Positions 29,118-37,556 of a DNA stretch of 64,000 nucleotides are shown here, one piece after another. Numbering within the stretch: position 1 is the stretch's first letter; each line of letters begins with the position of its first letter. Under the pieces are notes generated by a model. It was not told the origin of the DNA, did no database searches, and saw nothing but the letters and a program-made list of their open reading frames with translations. Origin of the DNA: an uncultured Enterorhabdus sp. (lineage in GTDB: Bacteria > Actinomycetota > Coriobacteriia > Coriobacteriales > Eggerthellaceae); NCBI GenBank assembly GCA_947649205.1, contig CANSQM010000011.1:1-64000 (forward strand). Direction: 5' to 3'. A program made the position numbers and the translations under genes.

Positions 29118-31105
29118 ACCAGGATGAGAAGCGCACGGTCGATGCCCTGCGCCGCGCGGCCGAGGAGTGGGCGGTGCCTCCCTCCCTTGAACCCGATGCC
29201 ATGATGGAGCGCCTGTCGGCCCTCGCTCCCGTGGCCCCGCGTCGCCCCCGCCGCCGGCGATGGATGGCGGCGGCCGCTGCCGTGCTCGCGGTCGCTCTCG
29301 GCCTTGGTGCCGTGATCGGCCTTGCAGACCCGCTGGGGCTGGTTGCCGTCCCCGGTGAAGATACTCCCGCAGCGCCAACCGAGCCGATCGTCTTCGGCGA
29401 GGCCGAGACAGTGCGCGCGGCTTCAAGCTACGACGAGGTGGCCGCCTGCTTCGCAGCCTATCGGGAGCGTATCGAAGCCGAGCGCGCCGAGGCGGCCGAA
29501 GGGGCCAGGGCCGGCCTGTTCGGCCTAGATCTCAGTGCCTCGGCGGGCGGCGGGGACGATGTCGTCATGGAGTCGGCGGCGGAGGCCGATACGGCGGCGA
29601 TAGCCGGGGGCGATACCGACTTCTCCGGGACGAACGTGCGTACCGAGGGGGTGGACGAGGCAGACGTGGTGAAGACCGACGGCACGCACCTCTACGTCCT
29701 CGCCGACAGTGGCCGGCGCATCGCCATCGTGAGCGCCGAGGAGGGGGCCCTGGAGACAGTGGGCTCCATCGAGGCGGCCGAGGGGCGCTCCATCGTGGAG
29801 TTCTACCTGGAGGGTGGCCGTCTGTTCGCGGTGACGACCACGGCCTGGTACGAGGCCGACGAGGCCCCCGAGAGTACCGAACTGGTCACCTTCGATCTGT
29901 CTGACCCGTCCCACCCCGTCGAGGCGGGATCCCTGGCCCAGAGCGGCGCCTACCGCACCTCGCGCTTCGTCGACGGCCATCTCTACCTGTTCAGCCTCTT
30001 CTTCCCCTCCGGCGACCCGGAGCGGGGCGATCCTGTCGCCCTGGCGCCGACGGTGAACGGGCGGGCCCTGGATTGCGACGACATCTTCCTGCCCGCCGAC
30101 GATGAGGCCGACGGCTTCCTTGTGGTCACGGCCGTAGACGCCGATGACCCCACGGAGGCGACGGCCCAGAAGGGGCTGCTCCATTGCTCCGGCGAGCTGT
30201 ACGTCGGCGCAGAGGGCATCTACATCTACGAGGACAACTACCGTGGCAAGAACAGCGCCACCGATATTGTGCGCCTGGCCTACGGCGCGGGCACGGTGAC
30301 CGCCGGGGCCCAGGCCACGGTGCGCGGAACGGTGAACGACAGCTTCAGCATCGACGAGTACGACGGTCATCTGCGGGTGGTCACCACCATCTATGGCGAG
30401 CAGGGCCAGACGACCAACGGCCTGTTCGTCCTGGACGGGGCCATGGAGGAGGTGGGCTCCATCGTGGGGCTCGCCGAGGGCGAAACGGTGCGGTCGGCCC
30501 GCTTCATGGGAGATGTGGGCTATTTCGTCACGTTCCGCCAGATCGATCCCTTGTTCACCGTCGATCTGTCCGACCCGGCCGCACCCGAGGTCGTAGGCGA
30601 GCTGAAGATTCCCGGTTTCTCGGCCTACCTGCATCCCTACGGCGAGCACCGCCTGCTCGGAATCGGCTGGGACGCGGGCCCCGAGGGCACGGGCGCCGCG
30701 AAGCTCACCATGTTCGACACCGCCGATCCGGCCGATGTGCGGGAGGCGGCCACCTGTGTGCTCGAAGGGGTCTGGACCGTGGGGGCTCTCGACGACTATC
30801 GCGCCGCCCTCGTGGAGCCCGAGCGCAACCTCATCGGCTTCTCCGGTTTCGGCGAGAAGCGGGGGAGTGCTCCCCTGGAGGACGACGCCTACCAGCCGGT
30901 GGTGGAATCGGGCGAGTACTACTATCTGTTCAGCTACGATGAGGAAGAGGGCTTCGTCCAGGGCATGGAGGCCCTGCTCGCCGACGGCGAGGGCAGCCCC
31001 GTGCGCGGGGTGCGCATCGGTGAGGTACTCTATGCGGCCAGCGGCGTGGCCATCGAGAGCTTCTCCCTTCAAGGCGGCGATCCCATCGCGGCCCTGGAAT
31101 TGTAG
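29114..31105 (+). CDS. Membrane-anchored beta-propeller protein, candidate anti-sigma factor
   Basis: 663 residues. The first 50 are cytoplasmic and basic at the end (RRPRRRRW), residues 51-71 form one membrane span, and the remainder is outside. TNVRTEGVDEADVVKTDG (about 173-190) is the hallmark of the secreted beta-propeller family PF09826/COG4880, and repeated FDLSDPSHPVEAG/VDLSDPAAPEVVG blades follow to the C-terminus. Coupling to the sigma gene through an ATGA overlap suggests the short cytoplasmic tail binds the sigma factor while the propeller senses the outside (inference). No zinc HxxxCxxC anti-sigma motif is visible. Confidence 0.85.
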   Translation: MNQDEKRTVDALRRAAEEWAVPPSLEPDAMMERLSALAPVAPRRPRRRRWMAAAAAVLAVALGLGAVIGLADPLGLVAVPGEDTPAAPTEPIVFGEAETVRAASSYDEVAACFAAYRERIEAERAEAAEGARAGLFGLDLSASAGGGDDVVMESAAEADTAAIAGGDTDFSGTNVRTEGVDEADVVKTDGTHLYVLADSGRRIAIVSAEEGALETVGSIEAAEGRSIVEFYLEGGRLFAVTTTAWYEADEAPESTELVTFDLSDPSHPVEAGSLAQSGAYRTSRFVDGHLYLFSLFFPSGDPERGDPVALAPTVNGRALDCDDIFLPADDEADGFLVVTAVDADDPTEATAQKGLLHCSGELYVGAEGIYIYEDNYRGKNSATDIVRLAYGAGTVTAGAQATVRGTVNDSFSIDEYDGHLRVVTTIYGEQGQTTNGLFVLDGAMEEVGSIVGLAEGETVRSARFMGDVGYFVTFRQIDPLFTVDLSDPAAPEVVGELKIPGFSAYLHPYGEHRLLGIGWDAGPEGTGAAKLTMFDTADPADVREAATCVLEGVWTVGALDDYRAALVEPERNLIGFSGFGEKRGSAPLEDDAYQPVVESGEYYYLFSYDEEEGFVQGMEALLADGEGSPVRGVRIGEVLYAASGVAIESFSLQGGDPIAALEL

Positions 31106-31153
31106 TAGGATGGGAGGCCGTAGATGCCGACGAGCGAGGAAAGCGAGTAGAGC

Positions 31154-32806
31154 ATGAGCGAGATCGTCTGCCCCCATTGCCACACCCCCTTCACGGTGGA
31201 TGAGAGCGGGTATGCGGCCATTCTGAGCCAAGTGCGCGACCAGGAATTCCAGCGGGAGCTGGCCGCCCGCGAGCGCCTGCTTAATGAGAGCCGCGCCCAG
31301 GAGATCGAGCTGGCCCGGGCCGAAGTGCGCGATCAGATGACGCGGCAGCTGGCCGAGAGCCGGGCGAAGAGCGCCGCCGAGCTTGCCGAAGAGCAGAGAA
31401 GGCTGGCGGCTCAGGCCGAGCAGCTCAAGGCCGAGGCGGGCGAGCTGAGGCTGGCGGCCCAAGCCGAGAAGGCGGATCTGGAGAAGCAGGTGGCTGCCCT
31501 GCGGGTTCAGCTGGACTCGCAGGAGGAGGCCCTGCGGCTGTCCGCCGAGGCCGAGAAGATGGCCCTGGCCCAGGAGCGCGACGGGCTGAGGGCCCGGCTG
31601 GCCACCCAGGCCGCCGAGGCCGAGGCCGCCCGCACCCGGGCCGTGAGCGAAGTCCGCGCCGCCGAGGCCGAGCGGTTGCAGGCCGTCCAGCGCGAGCGGG
31701 ACGAGCTGGCCCAGAAACTGGAGGCGGCTCGGCAGCAGGCATCCATGGAGATGCAACTGGCCGTGCAGCGCACCGAGGCTGCGGCCCGGGACGCCCAGGT
31801 GGCCGTGGAGCGCGAGCGGGACGAGCTGCGGGCTCAGGTGGCCCGCGAGCAGGACGCCCTCGTGCGGGCCGCGGCCGAGCACAAGGTGGAGCTGGCCGAG
31901 CGCCTGAAGATGAAGGACGAGCTCATCGCCGACCGCGAGCGGGAGATCGAGCGCATCCAAGATATGAAGGCGCGCCTGTCCACGAAGATGCTCGGGGAGA
32001 CGCTCGAGCAGCACTGCGAGATCGAGTTCAACCGCCTGCGCCCCACGGCCTTCCCCCGGGCCTACTTCGAGAAGGACAACGAGGTGGTGGAGGGCACCAA
32101 GGGCGACTTCGTCTTCCGCGACTTCGACGAGGAGGGCAACGAGATCGTCTCCATCATGTTCGAGATGAAGAACGAGGCCGACGACTCCACCCACCGGAAG
32201 ACCAACGAGTCCCACTTCAAGAAGCTCGATGCCGACCGCACGAAGAAGGGCTGCGAATACGCCGTGCTCGTGTCGCTGCTGGAGCCGGAGAGCGAGTTGT
32301 ACAACGCCGGCATCACCGACGTGTCCTACCGCTTTGAGAAGATGTACGTCATCCGCCCGCAGTTCTTCATCCCGCTCATCACGCTGTTACGCAACGCGGC
32401 CCTGTCCTCCCTGGAGTACCGCCGCGAGCTGGCGCTGGTGCGCCAGCAGAACATCGACGTGACGAACTTCGAGGACTCCCTGGCCGACTTCAAGGATCGG
32501 TTCGGCCGCAACTACCGCATCGCGAGCGACAAGTTCCGGAAGGCCATCGAGGAGATCGACAAGTCCATCGACCACCTCCAGAAGATCAAGGACAACCTCA
32601 TCGGCAGCGAGAACCAGCTGCGCCTGGCCAATGACAAGGCCGAGGACCTCACGGTGAAGAAGCTCACCCGCAAGAACCCCACCATGCGGGCGCTGTTCGA
32701 CGAGGCGCGGGAGGCCCGAGCGGCCGAAGGTGCTTCCGAGGCCGGTCTGCCCGCTGGGGACGGGGCCGTTGCTGAGGTGCGGGCCGAGGTCGTCGGGGAC
32801 GAGTAG
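31154..32806 (+). CDS. DUF2130 coiled-coil protein
   Basis: 550 residues. A short CPHCHTPF zinc-like start (residues 5-12) is followed by roughly 240 residues of uninterrupted Ala/Glu/Arg/Gln-rich coiled coil. The DUF2130 domain (about 275-480) then holds [47 protein letters not shown] and [17 protein letters not shown] sequence; the E...EMK arrangement resembles a PD-(D/E)XK-type nuclease fold (inference). It lies 48 bases after the beta-propeller gene and may share its transcript. Confidence 0.88.
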   Translation: MSEIVCPHCHTPFTVDESGYAAILSQVRDQEFQRELAARERLLNESRAQEIELARAEVRDQMTRQLAESRAKSAAELAEEQRRLAAQAEQLKAEAGELRLAAQAEKADLEKQVAALRVQLDSQEEALRLSAEAEKMALAQERDGLRARLATQAAEAEAARTRAVSEVRAAEAERLQAVQRERDELAQKLEAARQQASMEMQLAVQRTEAAARDAQVAVERERDELRAQVAREQDALVRAAAEHKVELAERLKMKDELIADREREIERIQDMKARLSTKMLGETLEQHCEIEFNRLRPTAFPRAYFEKDNEVVEGTKGDFVFRDFDEEGNEIVSIMFEMKNEADDSTHRKTNESHFKKLDADRTKKGCEYAVLVSLLEPESELYNAGITDVSYRFEKMYVIRPQFFIPLITLLRNAALSSLEYRRELALVRQQNIDVTNFEDSLADFKDRFGRNYRIASDKFRKAIEEIDKSIDHLQKIKDNLIGSENQLRLANDKAEDLTVKKLTRKNPTMRALFDEAREARAAEGASEAGLPAGDGAVAEVRAEVVGDE

Positions 32807-32873
32807 GGGGCGCCGCTGCCCCGGGGCCTCGGGGCGGGATCGGCATCCTTCCCTGGCGGAAGAGCGCGCAAAA

Positions 32874-32903
32874 GAGGCCCGGGCGCAGACCCGGGCCTCG
32901 GCG
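32874..32903 (-). terminator. Terminator of the Lys/Cys-rich gene
   Basis: GAGGCCCGGG and CCCGGGCCTC form a ten-base-pair perfect stem; on the minus strand it is followed by TTTT. It may also stop rightward transcription from DUF2130. Confidence 0.75.
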
Positions 32904-32945
32904 TTGATCGGTGTCGGGAGGGTGGTTGTGTCGGAGGGGCCGCCC

Positions 32946-33197
32946 CTAGCCCTGGCGCAGCTTCAGGGCCGCGGCCAAGCGGCGCCCCTTGCCGCACTTG
33001 GGTTTGGAGAGCGGGCAGTGCTTCTTGCAGCAGGTGCAGTGGGAGAGCTTCAGCGCTGCCGAGGCCTTCTCGCAGCCCTTGCAGCCTGTGGCCTTCTTCT
33101 CGCCCTTGCAGCCGGTGTGCTTCTTCTTGCGCTTGAGCTTGTCGGCCTTCTTGTCGGCAGCGGCCTTCTTCTGCTTCTTGTCCTTCTTGCTTGCCAT
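32946..33197 (-). CDS. Lys/Cys-rich small protein
   Basis: 83 residues. The N-terminal third is almost only Lys, Ala and Asp; eight cysteines lie in the C-terminal half, as GCK, GCKGC, HCTCC, HC and KC. The pattern suggests a metal-binding or nucleic-acid-binding protein, but I recognise no family. It has its own promoter (33243-33272) and a terminator, which supports it as a real gene. Confidence 0.7.
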   Translation of the reverse strand: MASKKDKKQKKAAADKKADKLKRKKKHTGCKGEKKATGCKGCEKASAALKLSHCTCCKKHCPLSKPKCGKGRRLAAALKLRQG

Positions 33198-33242
33198 GGA
33201 AAACCTCGTCTCGAAGAGGGTGGAATGTCTGTTCGCCGAGGC

Positions 33243-33272
33243 AGTCTATCACGGGGAAGCGCTGTCAATCAA
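33243..33272 (-). promoter_or_regulatory. Promoter of the Lys/Cys-rich gene
   Basis: On the minus strand TTGATT, an 18-base spacer and TAGACT; TTGACA four bases further in is an alternative -35 with a short spacer. Confidence 0.55.
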
Positions 33273-33315
33273 CCGTGGCTAACAAAATGCCACAGCAGCG
33301 GGAAGATTTCATAAC

Positions 33316-33333
33316 TGTACCTTTTTAAGTACA
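33316..33333. promoter_or_regulatory. Operator-like inverted repeat before the HIRAN gene
   Basis: TGTAC-N8-GTACA, ending about 20 bases before TATGAT (33354-33359), a candidate -10 box. A regulator bound here would overlap the -35 region. Confidence 0.45.
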
Positions 33334-33392
33334 CTCAGTCCTCGGCACTCCTCTATGATATCCCCATCGTATTCAAGGAAATGGAGGACGCC

Positions 33393-33719
33393 ATGGCGAA
33401 CACAGCTCAATCAATCTGCGTCGTGGAGAACACTACCGTGGCCGGCACGCGCCACGTGGCCGGCATGGCCGAGATGGCCGAGGGCTATGGGGCGGGGGAG
33501 CGTTTCTCCCTCGTGCGCGATCCGCGCAACCGCTTCGACCCCTGGGCCGTGGAAGTGCGCGACGGGCAGGATCGGCGCGTCGGCTACGTGTCCTGCGAGT
33601 GCAACGAGTTCGTGGGGCGTCTCATCGACGGGGGCAAGTCCGTGGAGGGCCGTCTCGTGGCCCGCGAGCAGGTCGGTGCCTGGTGCCGCCTGGTGATGGG
33701 GGTGCATCTCAATGACTAG
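33393..33719 (+). CDS. HIRAN-domain protein
   Basis: 108 residues made up of a single HIRAN domain (VAGTRHVAGM, LVRDPRNRFDPWAVEVRD, VGYVSCECNEFVGRLID). In eukaryotes this domain (HLTF, Rad5) binds 3' DNA ends at stalled forks; bacterial stand-alone versions are poorly characterised. GGAGG lies five bases before the ATG at 33393; ATG 33381 is an alternative. It overlaps the Sel1-like gene by eight bases. Confidence 0.85.
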   Translation: MANTAQSICVVENTTVAGTRHVAGMAEMAEGYGAGERFSLVRDPRNRFDPWAVEVRDGQDRRVGYVSCECNEFVGRLIDGGKSVEGRLVAREQVGAWCRLVMGVHLND

Positions 33720-34659
33720 CGTCGCCGCCCTCGACCGCCGCGCAACGGCCGTCACCCTGGCCCAGCGGGCCGCCCGCGCCGTCTTCGGCGCCCCGAGCGT
33801 GCGCCGCTCCAATGGGGGCGCCGAGGCCAGCTTCACCCCGCGGGTGCTGCGCGGTCCCTCTTGGCGTGCCCGTCGGGCGGCCACGGGGGTCTTCGCCGTA
33901 GATCGCCAGGGCGCTGAGGCCACAGAGCGCCTGCCCCGCATCTGGGTGAGCGAGCCGGCCGTCGACGGGCCGGGCCGCACCTTTGTTGCCGCCTATCCCG
34001 CCGGCCCCGACCGGGGTGGCTGGCGCGCCTTCGAGCTGGCGGAGGTGTACTTTGCCGAGGCCCTCGGCCTGGTGGGCGACGAGCACCGCGCCCGTCGCAT
34101 CGATTGCTACCGGGCCGCCGAGATCCTGCTTCTGCATGCTGCTGCCCGCGGCAGCGTGGGCGCCCATTGCCGTTTGGGCATCATGTACGCGGATGATCTG
34201 TGCGAGGGCGACTACTGGCGCGGGCTTTTGGAGTGCCGCGCCCTCCATGCAGCCGACACGCCGCTTGCCGAGCGCGCCTACCGGCACTTCTCCTTCGGCG
34301 CCCTTCACGGCCATGGGGAGTGCTGTTGGCGCCTGGGCGAGCTCGTGGCCGCCGGCCGGGGCTGCGCGCCCGATGCGGCTCGGGCCGTCTCGCTGTACCG
34401 CCGGGCCTTCGATCTGGAGAACGGGCGCATTGACGAGGACCGCGCCCAGACGGGCAACGCCGCCCTGCGCCTGGCCCGGGCCTTCGAGCGCGGGTGCGGC
34501 TGCGAGCAGAGCTTCCGCCGGGCGCGCACGTGGTACCGGGTGGCGGCTGTGGCGCTCGGTGCGGCCTTCGACGCCGGGCAGTGGCACTTCAAGCGCGAGC
34601 GCCTGGAGGCGCGGCGCGGGGTTGCCCGCATGGCCCAGGAGATCGCGGGCTGCTACTGA
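33712..34659 (+). CDS. Sel1/TPR-like repeat protein
   Basis: 315 residues. Residues 105-300 contain repeated helical pairs with the Sel1 pattern of small residues (AHCRLGIMYADDL, CCWRLGELVAAGRGC, AALRLARAFERGCGC), suggesting a protein-protein interaction scaffold. The N-terminal 100 residues are not recognised. It is coupled to the HIRAN gene by an eight-base overlap and lies 164 bases before addB, so a functional link to DNA-end processing is possible but unproven. Confidence 0.72.
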   Translation: MTSVAALDRRATAVTLAQRAARAVFGAPSVRRSNGGAEASFTPRVLRGPSWRARRAATGVFAVDRQGAEATERLPRIWVSEPAVDGPGRTFVAAYPAGPDRGGWRAFELAEVYFAEALGLVGDEHRARRIDCYRAAEILLLHAAARGSVGAHCRLGIMYADDLCEGDYWRGLLECRALHAADTPLAERAYRHFSFGALHGHGECCWRLGELVAAGRGCAPDAARAVSLYRRAFDLENGRIDEDRAQTGNAALRLARAFERGCGCEQSFRRARTWYRVAAVALGAAFDAGQWHFKRERLEARRGVARMAQEIAGCY

Positions 34660-34782
34660 GTGCAGAAAGGGGCATCGCGGGATGAGGCGGTCGGCGCATT
34701 GGTGCCGGGCCGCCGAGCCCCCGCGTTGGCTGCGTGCGGCCCGCGAGGGGAGGGAAAGTGCCAGCGCCATCTGCAGTTGGGG

Positions 34783-34788
34783 TACAAT
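34783..34788 (+). promoter_or_regulatory. -10 box of the addBA operon
   Basis: TACAAT in the context GTTGGGGTACAATG. Nearly the same string, with one more G, precedes serC (43175-43188), and both lack a clear -35 box. Confidence 0.45.
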
Positions 34789-34823
34789 GATCGGCTGAAA
34801 CATCTGCGAGGAAGGAACGGGGC

Positions 34824-37556
34824 GTGCGCGAATCCGTCACGGAGCTCTATACGACCATCGAGAAGGCCCACGGGGCCGCCAAGCGCGCTGCAGCCGCCGG
34901 CGGGGCGGCATCGCTCGGCACCGCCCGCGCGACGCCGGCCACGCTTGTGGCCGAGCTGTGGGAGCTGTGGGGCGACGGGCGCTCGCTCGTGAGCCGCGCG
35001 CAGCGGGAGCTGCTCGTGGGCGCTGCGTTGCGGCGCCAGGAGGCTCTGGTGGCCTCGGCGGGAACGGCCGAGCTGCTCGCGCGGTTCTTCGCCCGATACG
35101 GAGGCGCCCTGGCCCGCTGCGGACGGGATGCCACCCTGACCGAACGGGAGCGCGCCGTGCTGCGCCTTGGCGCCGACTATCGCGCCGCTCTGGGCGAAGC
35201 CGCCCTCGTCGAGGCCGACGAGGCGGCGTTCCTGCTCGCGGAGGCGGCCTGCGCGGGCGAGGTGCGCCTCCCCTCCGTCGTCGCATTCGATCCGGCGGAT
35301 GCGGGGCCGGGCGTGGCGGCGCTTCTGCGCCAGTGCGGTTGCGTGGGCACCGAAAGCGGAGAGCCCTTCGCCGTCGGCGGCTTGCCCGAGGGGGTCGAGC
35401 TCTCCGTGCTTCTGGCCGCGGGCCCGGCAGCCACGCCGGCGCTCGTGCTGGGCGAGCTGGGCCGGGCGTTGGAGGAGGGCGCGGCGACGGCTCTGGTGTG
35501 CGCTCCGGACGCGCGCACGCTCTACGACCTTCTGGCGCCGTCTTTGGCCGCTGACGGTATCGGCTGCGACCTTCGCTGCGCCGTGCCGTGGGATGAGACG
35601 CTGGTCGGACGAGCGTGGGGCGCCGTGGAGCGCCTCGGCTCTTCGACGCGCCCCGCCGCGGCGGCCACCGATTTCGCCTACAACGCGCTCTCCGGTATGG
35701 ACGGCGTGGAAGGGCGCCGCCTGAACGGCATGCTGCGCGGCGACCGCCTCGCCGACGGCCCGGCAGCTGCTGCGTTTCTGCGCGCGGCTTCTCCGGCCTT
35801 CGCCGTCTTCGAGCGTCTGCAGCGCGCCTTCTCCGCCGCCGGCGCCGTCGATGCCGCCCGCCCCTCCGCCCTCGCCGATCTCCAGGCGCTCGAACGGACG
35901 GTGCGCGAGGCGCGGGGGCTCACGGCCGCCGAGCGCGCCCGGGAGCTGGCTGCCGTTGCCGCCTTCGCCGATCTGGCCGAGGCCGCCTGGTCGCTCGGTG
36001 TTCCGCTCGCCGACGCCGGGTCTCTTCTGGCCTCCCGCAAGATCTCTGTGAGCGCCCGCGCCGCGGCAGACGCCGATGCCCGCGTGGAGTTCGCCGGGCT
36101 CGACCGCCTGACGTCGCTTCTGCCCGACAGCTACGATACGGTGATTCTAGCCGATATGACCGACGCCGCCTTCCCGGCTGCCCAGACGCGGACGGCGCTG
36201 GACGGCCTGGCCCGGAAGCTGGGGCTTCCCGCGCCGGCCGATGCCCTGGAGCGGCAGCGTCGCCGTTTCCGCGCTGGGAAGGACGCCGCGCGCCGCCGCC
36301 TCGGCCTCGTCGTGGCCCAGCGCACCGCCGGAGGGGAGGAGGCCTATCCCGCCTTCCTTCTGAAGGAGTTCGCCGCGGCGGTGGCCGACGATGCTCGTGC
36401 GGCCGCCCGGGCTGCGGGGGACGCCGACGAGGCGGCCTTCTGGGACGAGTGCGACGAGGACGCCTTCGGCCTTCCCGTGCCCCTTCTGCGCGGTGCGCAT
36501 CGTCTCGGCGAGGACGATCTGCCGGCCTCGGTCGGTGCCGCCTTCGCGCCCGTTGCGGAGCGCGTGTCCCTGCAGGCGGTGCGCCGAGGGCGCCTCGACC
36601 GGCTCCAGCTGGTGCGCTTTCTGCGCACGGCCGACGAGGAGGGGCGCGCTGTCGTCGTGCTGTCTCCCTCGGCGCTCGAGCTGTACCTGGGCTGCCCCTA
36701 TGCGTGGTTCCTGGAGCGGCGCGTGGGGGCAGCTGCCCTCGACGAGGGGTTCGGCCCCTTAGAGAAGGGCAGCTTCGCCCATAGCGTGCTGGCGCGCTTC
36801 TACGACGAGGCGGCCCGACAGGGCATCGCGTGCCTGGGCGGCGCTTCCGCCGCGACGTGGGAGCCGCTGTTCGAGGCGACTTTCGACGCGGTGTCAGCCG
36901 AGCAGGCCGCCCTTGAGCCGGGAAGCGGCCGCCTGGTGGCGCTTACCGAGGCCGAGGGGCTGGAGCTTGCGCGCTTGCGGTCGCAGCTGCGCGAGAGCCT
37001 GCATCGCCAGGCCCGTTTCGCGCCGTCGTTCGCGGTACGGGCCCACGAGCACGTTATCGCGGCGGAAGATGGCGTGGACTACGCCGGCGTGCGCGTTAAC
37101 GGCCGTGTGGACCGCATCGACGTGGACGAGGCCGCCGGCCGCTTCGCCGTCATAGACTACAAGGGCGCGGTGGGCGCCGAGTACGCCGCCGCCATGGACG
37201 ACGATGCCGAGGCGCCCCCTTTGCCCAAGCGCGTCCAGGGGCTCGTCTACGCCCAGGCGCTGCGCGCCTCCCTTCCGGGACTGCACTGCGCCGGCGCCCT
37301 GTACCTGTCCTATCGCACCCGCACCGATAAGGACATGGTGGCCGGCGCTGCCGATGCGGCGGTCTTCGGAGAGAACCCCCTCGTGGGCCGCGCCTCGGTG
37401 GTGCCCATGAACTTCGACGCCTACCTGGATGCCGTGGAAGCGCTCGTGGCCGAGCAGGTGCGTCGCCTGTACGCGGGGGACATCGCCCCCGACCCGCGCT
37501 TTGCCGGCATCTGCTCCTACTGCCCGGCCGTGGGCTGCGAAAGGAGGCTCTCGTGA
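34824..37556 (+). CDS. addB: AddB-like PD-(D/E)XK nuclease subunit
   Basis: 910 residues. The N-terminal region is a degenerate helicase-like domain with no Walker A motif. The C-terminal AddB nuclease carries SPSALELYLGCPYAWFLE (C624), GRVDRID, VIDYKG near residue 778 and a terminal C897/C900/C905 cluster which with C624 can hold the 4Fe-4S cluster typical of AddB. Works with AddA on double-strand DNA ends. The GTG at 34824 has AGGAAGGA upstream. It is shorter than B. subtilis AddB (about 1,166 aa). Confidence 0.85.
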   Translation: MRESVTELYTTIEKAHGAAKRAAAAGGAASLGTARATPATLVAELWELWGDGRSLVSRAQRELLVGAALRRQEALVASAGTAELLARFFARYGGALARCGRDATLTERERAVLRLGADYRAALGEAALVEADEAAFLLAEAACAGEVRLPSVVAFDPADAGPGVAALLRQCGCVGTESGEPFAVGGLPEGVELSVLLAAGPAATPALVLGELGRALEEGAATALVCAPDARTLYDLLAPSLAADGIGCDLRCAVPWDETLVGRAWGAVERLGSSTRPAAAATDFAYNALSGMDGVEGRRLNGMLRGDRLADGPAAAAFLRAASPAFAVFERLQRAFSAAGAVDAARPSALADLQALERTVREARGLTAAERARELAAVAAFADLAEAAWSLGVPLADAGSLLASRKISVSARAAADADARVEFAGLDRLTSLLPDSYDTVILADMTDAAFPAAQTRTALDGLARKLGLPAPADALERQRRRFRAGKDAARRRLGLVVAQRTAGGEEAYPAFLLKEFAAAVADDARAAARAAGDADEAAFWDECDEDAFGLPVPLLRGAHRLGEDDLPASVGAAFAPVAERVSLQAVRRGRLDRLQLVRFLRTADEEGRAVVVLSPSALELYLGCPYAWFLERRVGAAALDEGFGPLEKGSFAHSVLARFYDEAARQGIACLGGASAATWEPLFEATFDAVSAEQAALEPGSGRLVALTEAEGLELARLRSQLRESLHRQARFAPSFAVRAHEHVIAAEDGVDYAGVRVNGRVDRIDVDEAAGRFAVIDYKGAVGAEYAAAMDDDAEAPPLPKRVQGLVYAQALRASLPGLHCAGALYLSYRTRTDKDMVAGAADAAVFGENPLVGRASVVPMNFDAYLDAVEALVAEQVRRLYAGDIAPDPRFAGICSYCPAVGCERRLS

